Below, in pieces: positions 12,201 to 22,689 of a stretch of DNA of 64,000 bases (its first letter is position 1; each line of letters opens with the position of its first letter). Under the pieces are notes generated by a model, which saw nothing but the letters and a program-made list of their open reading frames with translations, searched no databases and was not told where the DNA came from. Source of the DNA: Paralithodes platypus (Eukaryota > Arthropoda > Malacostraca > Decapoda > Lithodidae). The translations under genes were made by a program, and so were the position numbers. The stretch is from contig CM064551.1 in assembly GCA_032716605.1 (NCBI GenBank), positions 47,242,674-47,306,673 on the forward strand, in the 5' to 3' direction.

Positions 12201-12422
12201 ACGTAGCCATTCTCAGAATGTCCGAAGGCATGTCCTTAGTCGGTCGTGGTTCGTCAACGTTGGTTCCGTCCGCATCCGAGGCTGTTCGTTCGTTTTTCTT
12301 TGCTTAGATATTTTTTCCGGGTGGGGGTCGCAAGCCCACCGACCCAACCTCTTTAGTCGCCTCTTACGACACACAGAAGGCACGTGGGGCATATTCTATT
12401 CCCTAACCCCCAGGGGACAGGG
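9232..12422 (-). mobile_element. LINE-A, RTE-like non-LTR retrotransposon with (GATA)n tail
   Basis: Minus-strand element flanked by the 12-bp duplication GGGAGATAAGAT. The 5' leader (12422 to about 12310) carries a GTCG...CGAC hairpin also found in LINE-D, followed by an endonuclease, an RT and a short 3' UTR ending in a GATA microsatellite (9231-9246 on the + strand reads TATC repeats). It is close to full length. Multiple frameshifts show it is dead. A 3' fragment of the same family is at 59071-59787. Confidence 0.85.
9384..12307 (-). pseudogene. LINE-A endonuclease-reverse transcriptase, several frameshifts
   Basis: In order on the minus strand: an apurinic endonuclease N-terminus (12231-11854, ATWNVSGM and TETKWKGS), the rest of the endonuclease (11912-11337, LIGDMNGKVGD and the terminal LSDHYVV), a basic linker (11451-10687, ending in KAPGTDG), the RT fingers (10756-10271, NHRGICLLSIGKVYSR, GFRKGRG) and the palm/thumb (10421-9384). 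The palm has AYDRVDREGLW, a GLKQGCVMSPWLF box and the catalytic FADD near 10020. The C-terminal RWFGHMERM motif is typical of RTE-type LINEs. At least four frame changes separate these pieces. The encoded enzyme would nick target DNA and prime reverse transcription there. Confidence 0.85.
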
Positions 12423-12434
12423 GGGAGATAAGAT
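12423..12434. repeat. LINE-A target-site duplication, right copy
   Basis: GGGAGATAAGAT, identical to 9220-9231. Confidence 0.85.
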
Positions 12435-13844
12435 GCGTGAAGATAAATGTCTAGTCTGTTGGCTAGAGTAAAAATCTCTTCTGACACGTTTAGCAACTTC
12501 CTTGACCTCGTTGACCCTTGTTTCTGAATACAGTGAACTGCGTTCAGATTGTCCATTCTGAAGGCCACCGACTTGCCCCTTAACGCAGGGCCGTGAGCCT
12601 GAAGGAAATACAAGGGGACTAGTAATTCTTTGACATTGATGTGGGAGATTTCTAAGTGGGACCAAAGCCCCTGACCCTGGTGCCCCTGATTTGACTGAAA
12701 TCCCCAACCTATTGTGCCTGACGCATCCGTGTCTACCCATACTGTTGGCGGAGGAGAGGTCCATGACATTATTGAGTGCAACGTTTCCCTCTTCGCCCAG
12801 ACCGCTAGTAAGGTGTGGATTAATTTTGGGATGGGCCATAACTTTCCCGCCGGTAAGAGTGGGAAATATTTGTTGCCTTCCAATATTAAACGTTTTACTT
12901 TCAACCGGCCCAATATTACAGTTAGTTGAATCCAGTTGAGAGAGCCGACCAGAGACTCCCAGACCCTTCGTGTCATAGTCAGACTGTGAAGAAACATGAA
13001 CAGTTTCCTGTGAAACCTGTTGCGATTGTCCACACTCTGACTCAGAGTGAGAGCAGCTGTGTCCCAGACCAGCCCTATCCACTGAATTAATCGTGAGGGA
13101 ACAAGGTTTGATTTTACCAGATTTACCTTGAACCCTAGAGTTTTGACATGATTTAAAATTATGTTGACATGTTTGATGCATAATTGCTCTGTCTCTGCCA
13201 CCACCAGCCAGTCGTCTAGGTACCACAACACTCTGATTCCTTGCTTTAATAACGGCATCAGGGCTTGCCGGACTAACTTCGTGAATAATCGAGGTGCCAG
13301 GTTCAAACCGAATGGCATCCTTTGAAAAACAAAATTTTGGAGCCTGATCCGTAAGGCCAGAAACCTTTGAAACCTTTTGTTTACCGATACGTGCCAATAA
13401 GCGTCTGTCAGGTCTAGAGAACACATCCAACCTCCCGACGGAAGTGTTAGCCTGATTTGGTGTACTGTTAACATACGGAATGACTCGTTGTGAATGTGAA
13501 GGTTCAGATAAGACAGGTCTACGACTGGTCTCATCTGAACACTGTCCCTTTTGGGAACCAAAAATAGCTTGGACGTGAATAGAGGGTAATTTGGGGGGAC
13601 CGGGATGATGACATTCTTGGCAATCATTTCCTGGACCAGTGACTCCACCTGAAACAAAATTCGCCGTTGTCGGCTGACGTAAGCGAGGTCGCCGGAGCCA
13701 CTGCCAAGTGATGCCTTTGCGTGCCACCATCCGTGCCCAAGTTTTTAACGGCCACGCTTGGTGACACGTTCGGAACGACCCAGTTAGCAGACAAGGGTTC
13801 GCCGGCTGTACTACCCTCGGATCCGCCGGCCTTAAGACTGGCAC
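12435..13844 (-). pseudogene. DIRS-B reverse transcriptase-RNase H, frameshifted and split by LINE-A
   Basis: The first segment (13844 to about 13660) is the pre-RT region. The main RT frame starts near 13657 and shows SKLFLVPKRDS, PVVDLSYLN, LDLTDAYWHV (first catalytic Asp), FQRMPFGLNLAPR and the catalytic WYLDDWLV (about 13205-13225). RNase H follows with WVDTDASG (first Asp), a conserved INVKELL (Glu) and RMDNLNAV (Asp). The last part continues beyond LINE-A at 9231. The frame change near 13655 and the LINE insertion make it inactive. The YLDD form and the absence of a protease and integrase are typical of DIRS-type RT. Confidence 0.9.
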
Positions 13845-13861
13845 CGGGAGTGAGAGAGACT

Positions 13862-16272
13862 TTAGTTTTTTGATGGTGGTGGAGTTGGTGGTGGTGGACG
13901 CTTCGCCGGCTGGCTGGCGTTGGCTGAAGACGGGCCCTGACCTGGCTTATTATAGCCGCATCCTCTTTGACCTGAAAACCTACTCTGTCTATGCCTGTAC
14001 TGACCTTGAGGGGAGGAGGAGGACTTAGGTGGAAGAAAGGGCTTAGATCCCCCCGACTGAGCCTTAGCGACTGGCCTGGGTTTGGGGAAGTTAAAGGCAG
14101 GTTTCTTAGAAGGGGTGGGACTGTGTTTAAAGGCCTGAGCCATATTGAACACCGTTCGCCACACGTCAGGGGTCATTAAAGAGGGAGTGAGGACTGGTGA
14201 CATGACCACCTGATTCGCAATGCGATCAGGCAGTTTTTGGACTAAGGACATTCTGAGGTCTTGTCTCGCTCGTACCGCCTCAAGCAAGGCGGTGCGGATG
14301 TCACCCAAAGATTGGATTGACGACTGAAGAAGCAGTCGCCGGGACAATTCAACCGATCGTCTGGCGTCCGCGTCTGCGATTGCCTGAGTGGACCGGAGCA
14401 AAGACTTTGCTGTCTGTTGAGACACTATGTATTGAGAGAACAGGCGAAAAGCTTTTTCCCTTAGCCTAAATTTTCGTTCTAGGTGAGTTGAGGTAGGGGT
14501 AGTGAAAGGTTCTTTTTAGCTCACAGAGATTAATTTTAGGGGCAGCTAAGAAAGCAAACAAGGCTGAAGGGACTCCGCCGGCAGAACACACTGGCATGGA
14601 GAACCAAGAATGAGTATCTTGAGGGATCTGGTGGGAAGTTTTGGAAGTAAATGTGGTCGCAAAGTTTTGAGCCTCTGCCTCCCATTCCAACCAAGGTCCT
14701 GGACCCAACTGCCCCACCTTCAAGACTGGATTAGCTGCTGTGTCTGTGACGGTTAGCAAATCGAGTTCTGGAGTGAGAGCTGACAGAGTCTTAATGTCAT
14801 TAAATCCGTCATGCTTAGACCAGTCTGAAAACAGTTTTGAAGCTGAGGCAGGGGGTAAAGCCGGCTTAGCAGCATAAACAAAATAATCTTGGTGATAATA
14901 ACTAGGTATAGCCTTGATGTAGACATCTAGTACCTTGCCTAAAGTATCCAAGGCCCTTAATTTTCTAGATTTATTGCCCTGGATGACCCACTCACGCGGT
15001 ACTGGGAGTTCCCCTGACAAGGTAGGTTGGGCAATCTCTGGTTTAGTGGGGGTCAAAAGGACCCATGACTCGTCTGGTCCGTAAAGCAAGGGCATAGCCA
15101 CCTTTCTGAGAGGCGCTCTGTCTAGGGGGGGGTGGATTGACATCCGTTATCACCCTTACATTGGAAGTGGTCAATTCCGCCGTAGCAGGCCTAGTAACCA
15201 CTGATGGTGACAGAGGGGGAGGGTGAGGGATCTGAGTTAAAGCAATAGAAGTCATCAGAGGCCGTACCGTAGAGCTTGTCGTGGGAGCTCCCAAGTCCAC
15301 TGTGGGAGTTTCCTGCTGTTGGCTAAAAAATTTAGATAAAGCATTACTGAGTAGCCCATCAATTTCCTGTGCAGTGACAAATTTACTTGATGATGTACTA
15401 ACTAGGGAATCATTAAGATCTTGTGCGGCGTCTAAGCCTGAACCTGACTCTTGCCCTTCCATATCTGAGATAATTGAAACCTCGTCTTTTTTATCCTGTT
15501 CCTCCTGAGAAGAGCCCGCCGAAGCAGGGGTATCACCTTGTTGCCAAGATAAGTCAGGGATAGAGGATGGGATCGCCGCGTCCCGGTGGACGTCAGCCAC
15601 TGTGTGAATAGTTTGAGCCGGAAGTAGGTGGTCAGGTCCTGGCTGAGAATAACACCAAACACCTAGGCCTTGGCCTACACTCCCTTGGGAGTCCGCAACA
15701 CTCTCAGCCCCTGAGCCCCCTGAATTCTCTAATTCCAGGGTTAAAATGTTAATGGGTAAATCATCTTTAGGTACAGGCACTATACTGGACCCTTGAGCCT
15801 GAACACCAACTCTGTCTGGGGTAGAGGTACGATGAGAAGCACTAGAAACTGGTGAATGTCGTGAGGCCTTTTTATCATGGGAATCCCTCTTAGAAGATTT
15901 ATGGCTGCGGTGTGACCGTGAACTACTCTTCGATTTATAGGATTTATCGCCGTGACCACTGGTGGAACTTTCTGTCTTACTCTTCTTACTCGATGGTGAA
16001 GAGGCAAGACTAGATGGCTGGTGTCTGAGAGGTGACCTAGACAGAGATCTCTCCCGGGACGAGGAGGCTGCCGCCGGGGGTGTAGGCTCCCGTCGACGTT
16101 TCGCAGTAGCAGTAGGGGCAGACACAGAAACTTGACCAGTCTCTGCCGGATTACGACTAGTTACTCGAGAGGGACGTTTATGGGGAGGATGCTCAACAAG
16201 AAGCCTATCCCAAAGAGGGACGTTGTCACATTGAAGTGACTTATGAGCTACAATCGTAGTATATGCTGCCAT
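13862..16272 (-). pseudogene. DIRS-B gag-like protein, two frameshifts
   Basis: The region reads in three consecutive frames. The N-terminal part (16272-15043) begins MAAYTTIVAHKSLQ and is followed by a Ser/Arg/Lys-rich low-complexity region (about residues 60-150) and an acidic, Ser-rich part. The middle part is at 15143-14466 and the C-terminal part at 14425-13862, ending in a proline/asparagine tail with a basic stretch. It lies immediately upstream of RT as gag does in DIRS elements, and presumably coats the element RNA. No zinc knuckle is visible. The assignment rests on position and on the DIRS-type C-terminal half rather than on a motif. Confidence 0.7.
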
Positions 16273-16299
16273 CTGTTGCCTAACCTCTCGTAAGGCGAC

Positions 16300-18282
16300 C
16301 GTTGCGGTCTTATCATTATCGCAGAGGACTTAATTGGGAGCAAAATGAAAATTTGCGCGTCACCCACAGACCCCTTGAACGGTCTAGACATTTAACACAC
16401 TTGATGCACAGAGTGTGCGCAAAAATAGGGATACCGGCACAGGTAGGGGTAATGCATAAAGCAAAAACTGGGGCAAAGGTAGCCATGACAGAGACTGGTG
16501 GGAAACTACTGCAGGGTCTGTATTGGTCCGCCGGGGCCCAGCTCTGGAAAAAAATAAGATTTCCAGGAGTTAATGCTCATAAGGTTAACCCAACATGATC
16601 GCATACACACACACACACCACTGTGTCACTAACCCGCCGGGTAACGAGCCTTAATGTCACCACGATCACAGCTCGCTATGCGGCGGGATCTTATAAAGAT
16701 TTCGCCTATCGAAACATGTCCTAAGAAAGTTAAGAATACCCTCTGACAAAATATAAAGGACCAGTATGGCGTTTATAACATAGTCTTTCTGGTGGTGACT
16801 GTCTCAAGATTCAATTTTGGAAAAACAACCCCCCATAAAGACGCCGGCACCAGAATTATTTAGCAGAATAACACAGGGCAGGTTGATACGAGATCTGATT
16901 TCTAACGAATTGTCACAAAGGATCGCCCGTAAGTTTGAAGGCGGCGATACATAACGTATCTCTCAATTAACTGGTTAACTATATGGAATTGTAAATTCTT
17001 TATTTCCTCCTCCCAGGAGCACCCGCCGGGTGTGAGAAATTTGTAAAAAGATGTTAAACCTAATTGAGCCTTCGATCGCTGTCCGGCTGAAGGCGGAGAT
17101 ACCTAAAGTACCACTTAAAATGGATCGGTTAACGAAATTGAATGATCAAGACGTTCATCCCACCCTACCAAGGTGCACCCGCCGGGTGAGATGTAAACAA
17201 CGTTAACCCCATAAGTTCCTGTCCCTACTTCTTTGTAAAAGATCGCCGGGGAGGAAAGCCCTCAATCAACAGCTAGGTTTTTTCTATGTGGTTTGTAAAA
17301 CCGGGTAGAAAAACTTCATAACATCTGTCCGCATGAACAAAGTTAGATGGGTACAGCCAGACTGCTGGGGATCATAGGGAGCCTGAAACAGGCACCAACA
17401 CAGAGACGCAGTTCTGGAGAGCCACAGACACCTCCTCGCCGGGGACACAAGCCTGTGTTGAAACCACGCGTGGCCCAACACGGCTCTCGGCCGGGTTTTT
17501 CATGGTGAAACCGAGAAAAACCCGCCGGAAAGTAACCCACCCCGTTCAGAAACCAACTGAACGCACAACGGACCTGGGAATAAGCCAAGCACGACTAGCC
17601 CAGGGCCCACACAATAATCCGTGGATTTAGCCAATACACAACTAATCCAGGAAACAAACATAGTCCGTGGAATTAGCCAATACACAACTAAACCAGGATA
17701 CACATGACACAGTAGGACATATTTATAAAATAAACAATAACACTTGTAAATGTGGCAAAGCTACGAGCGGCTGGCTAGGCCTAAGCAGACGGCATACGAA
17801 AAGTTGAAATATAAACAAAAACACTGGAAATATAACAACAGGAACCACCGCCAACACACCACTGTAGTAAAGACTTCCGACTAAGGGAAGACTGACTCGG
17901 GACCCAGAAAAAACTTCACTAAGTGAAGAAAAATACGCTGGGAACGTCAGAAGCACAGCTTACCTCATCAGAACGATAAGAGGCAGCATAAAATAACGCG
18001 TAATGAAAGCCGCCTGCATCACAAGCTAACTCAACTGCGAAAAGATCACATGTCCACAACAGGACCACGAGGGTACATCCGAAATAGATGCCCCAAACAC
18101 ACGACCCAAAATACACTGCACTGCGGGCAACCAGCCCAGGACTTCTGCTACACATATCCTAACCTTACTCGATACATCCCGGAGTAAACAAATGAGAAAA
18201 AACTCACTAGGGACGCAGCAAATGCGGAACCAGCGGAGCGTGGGGAGACACGTCTGGGCAGGTTGAGCGCAGAGCAGAGAAG
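16300..18282 (-). repeat. DIRS-B leader with hairpin modules
   Basis: Two kilobases of noncoding leader between the 5' ITR and gag, homologous module by module to 5340-6240 and 19195-21900 of DIRS-A. CACCCGCCGGGTG palindromes occur near 17020 and 17176, and GATCGCCGGGGAGG near 17240. Frames here lack conserved domains and are not credible genes. Confidence 0.7.
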
Positions 18283-18592
18283 AAGGAAGAATGACGCCTG
18301 AATCAGCGTCTGGTCAAAGATCCACACAAGTACATCCACGATATGATGGAAAGATTATTGGATAGTTATTCTTATTTTCTTTTTGTTTTTATTTTTTACG
18401 AAGTTTTTTCGTAGTGAGAACCCAATTCATAATGACTGAAGCCATGAGTGAGGTCGCGTGCGCTCATGATGAAGGCTCCTCAGATTTTAAATGCTCTGCG
18501 CGGTAGATTCAAAACTACGGCGGATTAGTGTTTGAAGAGGATGCCTTATGTAATAGGCATGTTCGTCAATGATGGATGGGCCACTAATAAAT
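18283..18592. repeat. DIRS-B terminal inverted repeat (5' end of minus-strand element)
   Basis: Reverse complement of 6735-7045. It ends CCACTAATAAAT next to the resumed DIRS-A leader (ATAACCACCCG). Confidence 0.8.
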
Positions 18593-19924
18593 ATAACCAC
18601 CCGAAGGTACAACCGCCGGGTTTTATATGCAATGTCAAACCAATTATACCTGCCCCAGACCTCTTTGTAAAAAAGGCGCCGGGAGGTAAAGACCAAACAA
18701 ATAGACAGCATTGTTTCAATGGCTTTGAAAAGCAGAGAAAACCAAGTCCAACGTGTCAGCCTGATCACCTAGAAAACTGTGTGGAGCCCCCCTCGACGGG
18801 AATAAACCAGGAAGCCTGATCCCAGGCTCGACCATAGAAAACGCAGTTTCTGATGAGCCCTCAAGCGACCAAACTCGTCGGGGTAACTTACCTATTTTAG
18901 CCATCCTGACTAAAACTCGGTAAACAAAAACGGTGTTCTCGGAGCAACGAGAAAAACGCCAGAAAGGTAACCCACACTAAACTATACATTACAGGAGGGC
19001 GTAATGCATAAAGCAATGAATAACACAGGAAGCCTGATCCCAGGCTCGACCACAGAAAACGCAGTTTCTTATGAGCCCTCAAGCGACCAAACTCGTCGGG
19101 GTAACTTACCTATTTTGAGCCATCCTGACTAAAACTCGGTAAACAAAAACGGTGTTCTCGGAGCAACGAGAAAAAACGCCGGAAAGGTAACCTACACCAA
19201 ACGAGACATTTTAACACATTTTATACAAAGGGTGTGCGCAAAAATAGGGATACCTGAACAGGAGGGCGTAATGCATAAAGCAACAACCGGGGCAAAGGTA
19301 GCCATGACAGAGACTGGTGGGATACTTACTCCAGGTTCTGCATAGACCCGCCGGGACCCAGTTCTGGAAAAAAAGAAAATTTCCAGGAATTAATGCTCAT
19401 AAGGTTAACCCAAACATGTTCGCACACAAGTGTTAAATAACCCGCCGGGTAACGAGACGTAATACTCAACGACTACAGCTCGCTACACGGTGGGGTTTCC
19501 TAAGTAAAAGATTTCCAGAATATCTTAATTTGTCCAAAAGATTTATGAATACCCTCTGACATAATATATAAAGACCAGCATGGCGTTTATAACTGATTAA
19601 GTCTTTCCGGTGGTGTTTGTTTCAAGATTCAATTTTGGAGAAGAAAAAAAACTAAAAAAGACGCCGGCCCCCGAATTATCTCGTAGATCAAAAACTGGGA
19701 AGCCTGACAAATATACGAGATCTAACTTCTCCCGAAGTATCTTTTTAGATTGCCGTATGTTAAAGGCGGCGATACAAAACGTATCCCTCAATTGTCTGGT
19801 TAACTAACTGAATTGTAAATTCGTTATTCCCACCCTTCCAGGGAGCACCCGCCGGGTGTGAATATTAGTTTAAAAAACGTTAACCCCAATTGTGCCTTAA
19901 ATTGCCGTATGTTGAAGGAGGCGA
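18593..19924 (-). repeat. DIRS-A leader, middle part (resumes after DIRS-B)
   Basis: Continues the module interrupted at 6693; closely matches 4562-4610 plus 4785-6075. Noncoding. Confidence 0.7.
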
Positions 19925-20208
19925 TGTAAAGTCAGTGAAAATAGGTTAGCCTAAACAGACCTCGGATGCGGAAATACCCTGAGCCGAACAGGCCAAGTGG
20001 GATATCTCTATTGGTCTAACTGGTAAGGTGCCTGCCTCACACCCAAGGGTCGAGAGTTCGTGCCCCCACCAGGGCATGATATTTTCGTGAGGCTATTTCC
20101 GCATTTAACGAAGTTTAGGTGTGCTGGTTAAATTGTTCAGATGGTTGAGAGTAAGATCGGAGCTCCATAAATCCTCTTTCGGGTATGGTGTAAAAACCGA
20201 TCCCCACA
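19925..20208. repeat. TRIM terminal direct repeat 1 with tRNA-like Pol III promoter
   Basis: 284 bp. Contains an A-box-like TGGTCTAACTGG (20012-20023), an anticodon-loop-like CCTCACAC, and a B-box-like AGTTCGTGCCC (20055-20065), spaced as in a tRNA gene. Confidence 0.7.
20012..20065 (+). promoter_or_regulatory. tRNA-like internal Pol III promoter in TRIM repeat 1
   Basis: A-box and B-box matches as in tRNA genes, and a cloverleaf-like order of segments. Duplicated at 20531-20584 in repeat 2. The B box departs from the consensus at a few positions, and no good acceptor stem was seen, so this is tRNA-derived rather than a tRNA gene. Confidence 0.55.
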
Positions 20209-20443
20209 GGACAAGGAAGAGGATAGGAGAGAGCAGGGAGTGTTGTGAGACTCGATTGGGTTGGGTTGTGGAGTTGCCAGCCGCCCAAGCGAGTTGCCAA
20301 CTGGGCAGTTTGTAGGTGCGTGCAGCATCGCTCAGTGAAGTTGACTCACCATTCCCGTTCATCTCTCTGACGGACTCTCGGTCGATTCGGCTCAAGCTTG
20401 TTCCTCTCTGTTCGGAGCTTTCGCTTCCCGGAAGGTGAAGTAG

Positions 20444-20727
20444 TGTAAAGTCAGTGAAAATAGGTTAGCCTAAACAGACCTCGGATGCGGAAATACCCTG
20501 AGCCGAACAGGCCAAGTGGGATATCTCTATTGGTCTAACTGGTAAGGTGCCTGCCTCACACCCAAGGGTCGAGAGTTCGTGCCCCCACCAGGGCATGATA
20601 TTTTCGTGAGGCTATTTCCGCATTTAACGAAGTTTAGGTGTGCTGGTTAAATTGTTCAGATGGTTGAGAGTAAGATCGGAGCTCCATAAATCCTCTTTCG
20701 GGTATGGTGTAAAAACCGATCCCCACA
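20444..20727. repeat. TRIM terminal direct repeat 2
   Basis: 284 bp, identical by eye to 19925-20208, including the tRNA-like boxes (20531-20542 and 20574-20584). Confidence 0.75.
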
Positions 20728-20731
20728 GCGA

Positions 20732-21904
20732 TACACAATGCATCCATCAATTGTCTGGTCAACTAAACTGAATTTTTCAAATTCGGTCATCCCACCCTTC
20801 CAGGTTGCACCCGCCGGGTGATTTAAAGTTTAAAAGTTAACCCCAATTGTTCCTAACCCCACATCTTTGTAAAAGATCGCCGGGGAGGAAATACAACAAC
20901 AGCATAGTTTTATATTGGCTTTGCAAATCCGAAAAAAATACAAACAACACGTGTCCGTATGAACACTGTTAGATGGGTACAGCCAACCCGCCGGGAATCA
21001 GAAGGAGCCTGAAACAGGCACCCCAGAGACGCAGTCCTGGGGAGCCACAGACACCCACTCGCCGGGGAAACAAGCCTGTTTTTAAACCACGAGTGGCCAA
21101 AACTTGGCAACCAGCCGGGTTTTTTCATGGTGTAACCGAGAAAAACCCGCCGGAAATAACCCACCCCGTCCAGATACCATCTGAACGCAACACAGGACCG
21201 AGGCGTAGCCAAAACACAACTAACGCCGGGCCCAACATAGTCCGTGGAATTAGCCAATACACCACTAACCCAGGACACATAAATAGTCCGTGGAATTAGC
21301 CAATACACAACTAAACCAGGACACACATCACACAGTAGTACATATTTAGAACATAAATCAATAACACTTGTATTAGTGGTAAAGCTACGAGAGGCTGGCT
21401 AGGCCTAGGCAGACGGATAACATTAACATGTCGGAATATAAACAAAAAGCACTGAATTATATCACAACAGGAACCACCGCCAACACACCACTGTAGCAAA
21501 TACTTCCGGCAAAGGGAAGAACTGACTCGGGACCCAGAAAAAACTTCACTAAGTGAAGAAAAATACGCTGGGAACGTCAGCAAAAATACGCTACCTCATC
21601 AGAAAGATAAAAGGAAGCAATAACGCGTAATGAAAGCCGCCTGCATCACAAAGCTAGCTAACTGTGAAAAAGTTTACCTGTCCACAACCGGACCACGAGG
21701 GAACATCCGAAATAGATGCCCCAAACAAACGACCCAAAATACACTGCACTGCGGGCAACCAGCCCAGGACACTCCTTCTACGCATATCCTAACCTTACTC
21801 GATACATCTCGGAGTAAACAAATGAGAAAAAACTCACTAGGGACGCAGCAAATGCGGAACCAGCGGAGCGTGGAGAGACACGTCCGGGCCGGCTGACCGC
21901 AGAG
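20732..21904 (-). repeat. DIRS-A leader, proximal part
   Basis: Resumes directly after the TRIM with the module seen at 6077-6240 and continues with sequence homologous to 17220-18280 of DIRS-B. Noncoding. Confidence 0.7.
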
Positions 21905-22219
21905 CAGAGAAGGAAGAATGACGCCTGAATCAGCGTCTGGTCAAAGATCCACACAAGTACATCTACGATATGATGGAAAGCTTATTGGATAGTTATTCTT
22001 ATTTTCTTTTTGTTTTTTATTTTTTACGAAGTTTTTTCGTAGTGAGAACCCAATTCATAATGACTGAAGCCATGAGTGAGGTCGCGTGCGCTCATGATGA
22101 AGGCTCCTCAGATTTTAAATGCTCTGCGCGGTAGATTCAAACTACGGCGGATTAGTGTTTGAAGAGGATGCCTTATGTAATAGGCATGTTCGTCAATGAT
22201 GGAGGGGCCACTAATAAAT
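21905..22219. repeat. DIRS-A terminal inverted repeat (5' end of minus-strand element)
   Basis: Reverse complement of 905-1215 and near-identical to 18283-18592. The outer end is CCACTAATAAAT at 22208-22219. Confidence 0.8.
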
Positions 22220-22689
22220 AGTGCACATAAAATGTATCTCCGGAGATTGAAACAAATTTTAATATGATCTTTGCAACATCCTTATTCTATACTAGCCTTC
22301 AAATATTGAGAAATAATTAGTGGTAGTTTCGGTAATAAGTACCGGCCCATCTTATACAGGTCACACAACCAACCCATTTTGCGGAGGACCCATCACTTTC
22401 AAAGAAAACGTAACACAATGAATCTATCGCCGTATTCGTCATACCATACCGGCCATCAGCCATTCAACTAACAGCGAGTCAGCAGTTTTCACCATAAAAC
22501 ACCATTGTATCAGCAAATTAAAGTCTTCAGTAACTCCAATGAGTACAAATAGTTACTTAAAGTCTTATTAGTTATTTTCAAGATACTAATACAAATAATC
22601 GGTCACAAATAAAACAGTTCTTTCAGGAGGTAACAGCACAACCTCATCCTACGACTGCCAGAGAGAAAATAAGGGATGATGTCAATGGG
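22220..22689. other. Noncoding sequence, no feature recognised
   Basis: AT-rich, no frame with a recognisable domain, no repeat shared with the rest of the window. Its right end contains GTCAATGGG (22681-22689), the target duplication of the next element. Confidence 0.5.

Larger units (their letters stand above)
6694..18592 (-). mobile_element. DIRS1-like retrotransposon DIRS-B inserted in the DIRS-A leader
   Basis: In element order (minus strand) it has a 5' ITR (18592-18283), a 2-kb leader, gag (16272-13862), RT-RNase H (13844-12435, continuing at 9231-8930), tyrosine recombinase (about 9000-7788), an ICR (7118-7224) and a 3' ITR (6694-7045). The flanks fit together: left flank ...CAAATCCGTTAA and right flank TATAACCACCCG rebuild the uninterrupted paralogous site at 4561-4582, with no target duplication, as expected for tyrosine-recombinase integration. 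LINE-A (9232-12422) is inserted in it. Several frameshifts make this copy inactive, but all expected domains are present. Confidence 0.85.
19925..20727. mobile_element. TRIM-like element (miniature LTR-type retrotransposon) in the DIRS-A leader
   Basis: Two direct repeats of exactly 284 bp (19925-20208 and 20444-20727), identical by eye, begin TGTAAAG and end CCCCACA (TG...CA). They flank a 235-bp noncoding internal part. The whole unit is flanked by the 4-bp duplication GCGA (19921-19924, 20728-20731). The uninterrupted paralogue at 6062-6090 has a single GCGA at 6073-6076, which proves one insertion event. A purine-rich stretch (GGAAGGTGAAGTAG) precedes the second repeat. No canonical TGG-type primer-binding site follows the first repeat. 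No protein is encoded, so it would depend on enzymes from another element. Confidence 0.75.
862..22219 (-). mobile_element. DIRS1-like retrotransposon DIRS-A (host of nested DIRS-B and TRIM)
   Basis: Both termini match those of DIRS-B. The left end (862-1215) and the right end (about 21905-22219) are inverted copies of each other, and an internal complementary region at about 1285-1392 joins the reverse complements of both outer ends. That is the diagnostic layout of DIRS elements, which replicate through a circle and integrate with a tyrosine recombinase without target duplication. In element orientation (minus strand) it has a long leader (21900 to about 3600, interrupted by DIRS-B and the TRIM), a tyrosine recombinase (3393-2088) and the 3' terminal structures. 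No gag or RT sequence was found between leader and recombinase, so this copy appears to be an internally deleted, non-autonomous derivative. Without the two nested elements it is about 8.7 kb. Confidence 0.8.

Noticed and set aside
9247..12307. Plus-strand frames of 80-240 codons rich in Ser, Pro, Leu and His
   Set aside because: They are antisense shadows of the LINE-A coding strand, with no domain and low-complexity composition.
12396..13660. Alternative 482-codon minus-strand frame across the DIRS-B RT
   Set aside because: Only its first 60 or so codons fit the pre-RT region; the remainder is out of frame with the conserved RT and RNase H motifs.
20012..20065. Functional tRNA gene
   Set aside because: A and B boxes are present but no acceptor stem or clean T-arm was found, and it is duplicated inside terminal repeats.
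19610..21583. Various 60-140-codon frames in the DIRS-A leader
   Set aside because: Frames differ between homologous leader copies and contain no conserved peptide.
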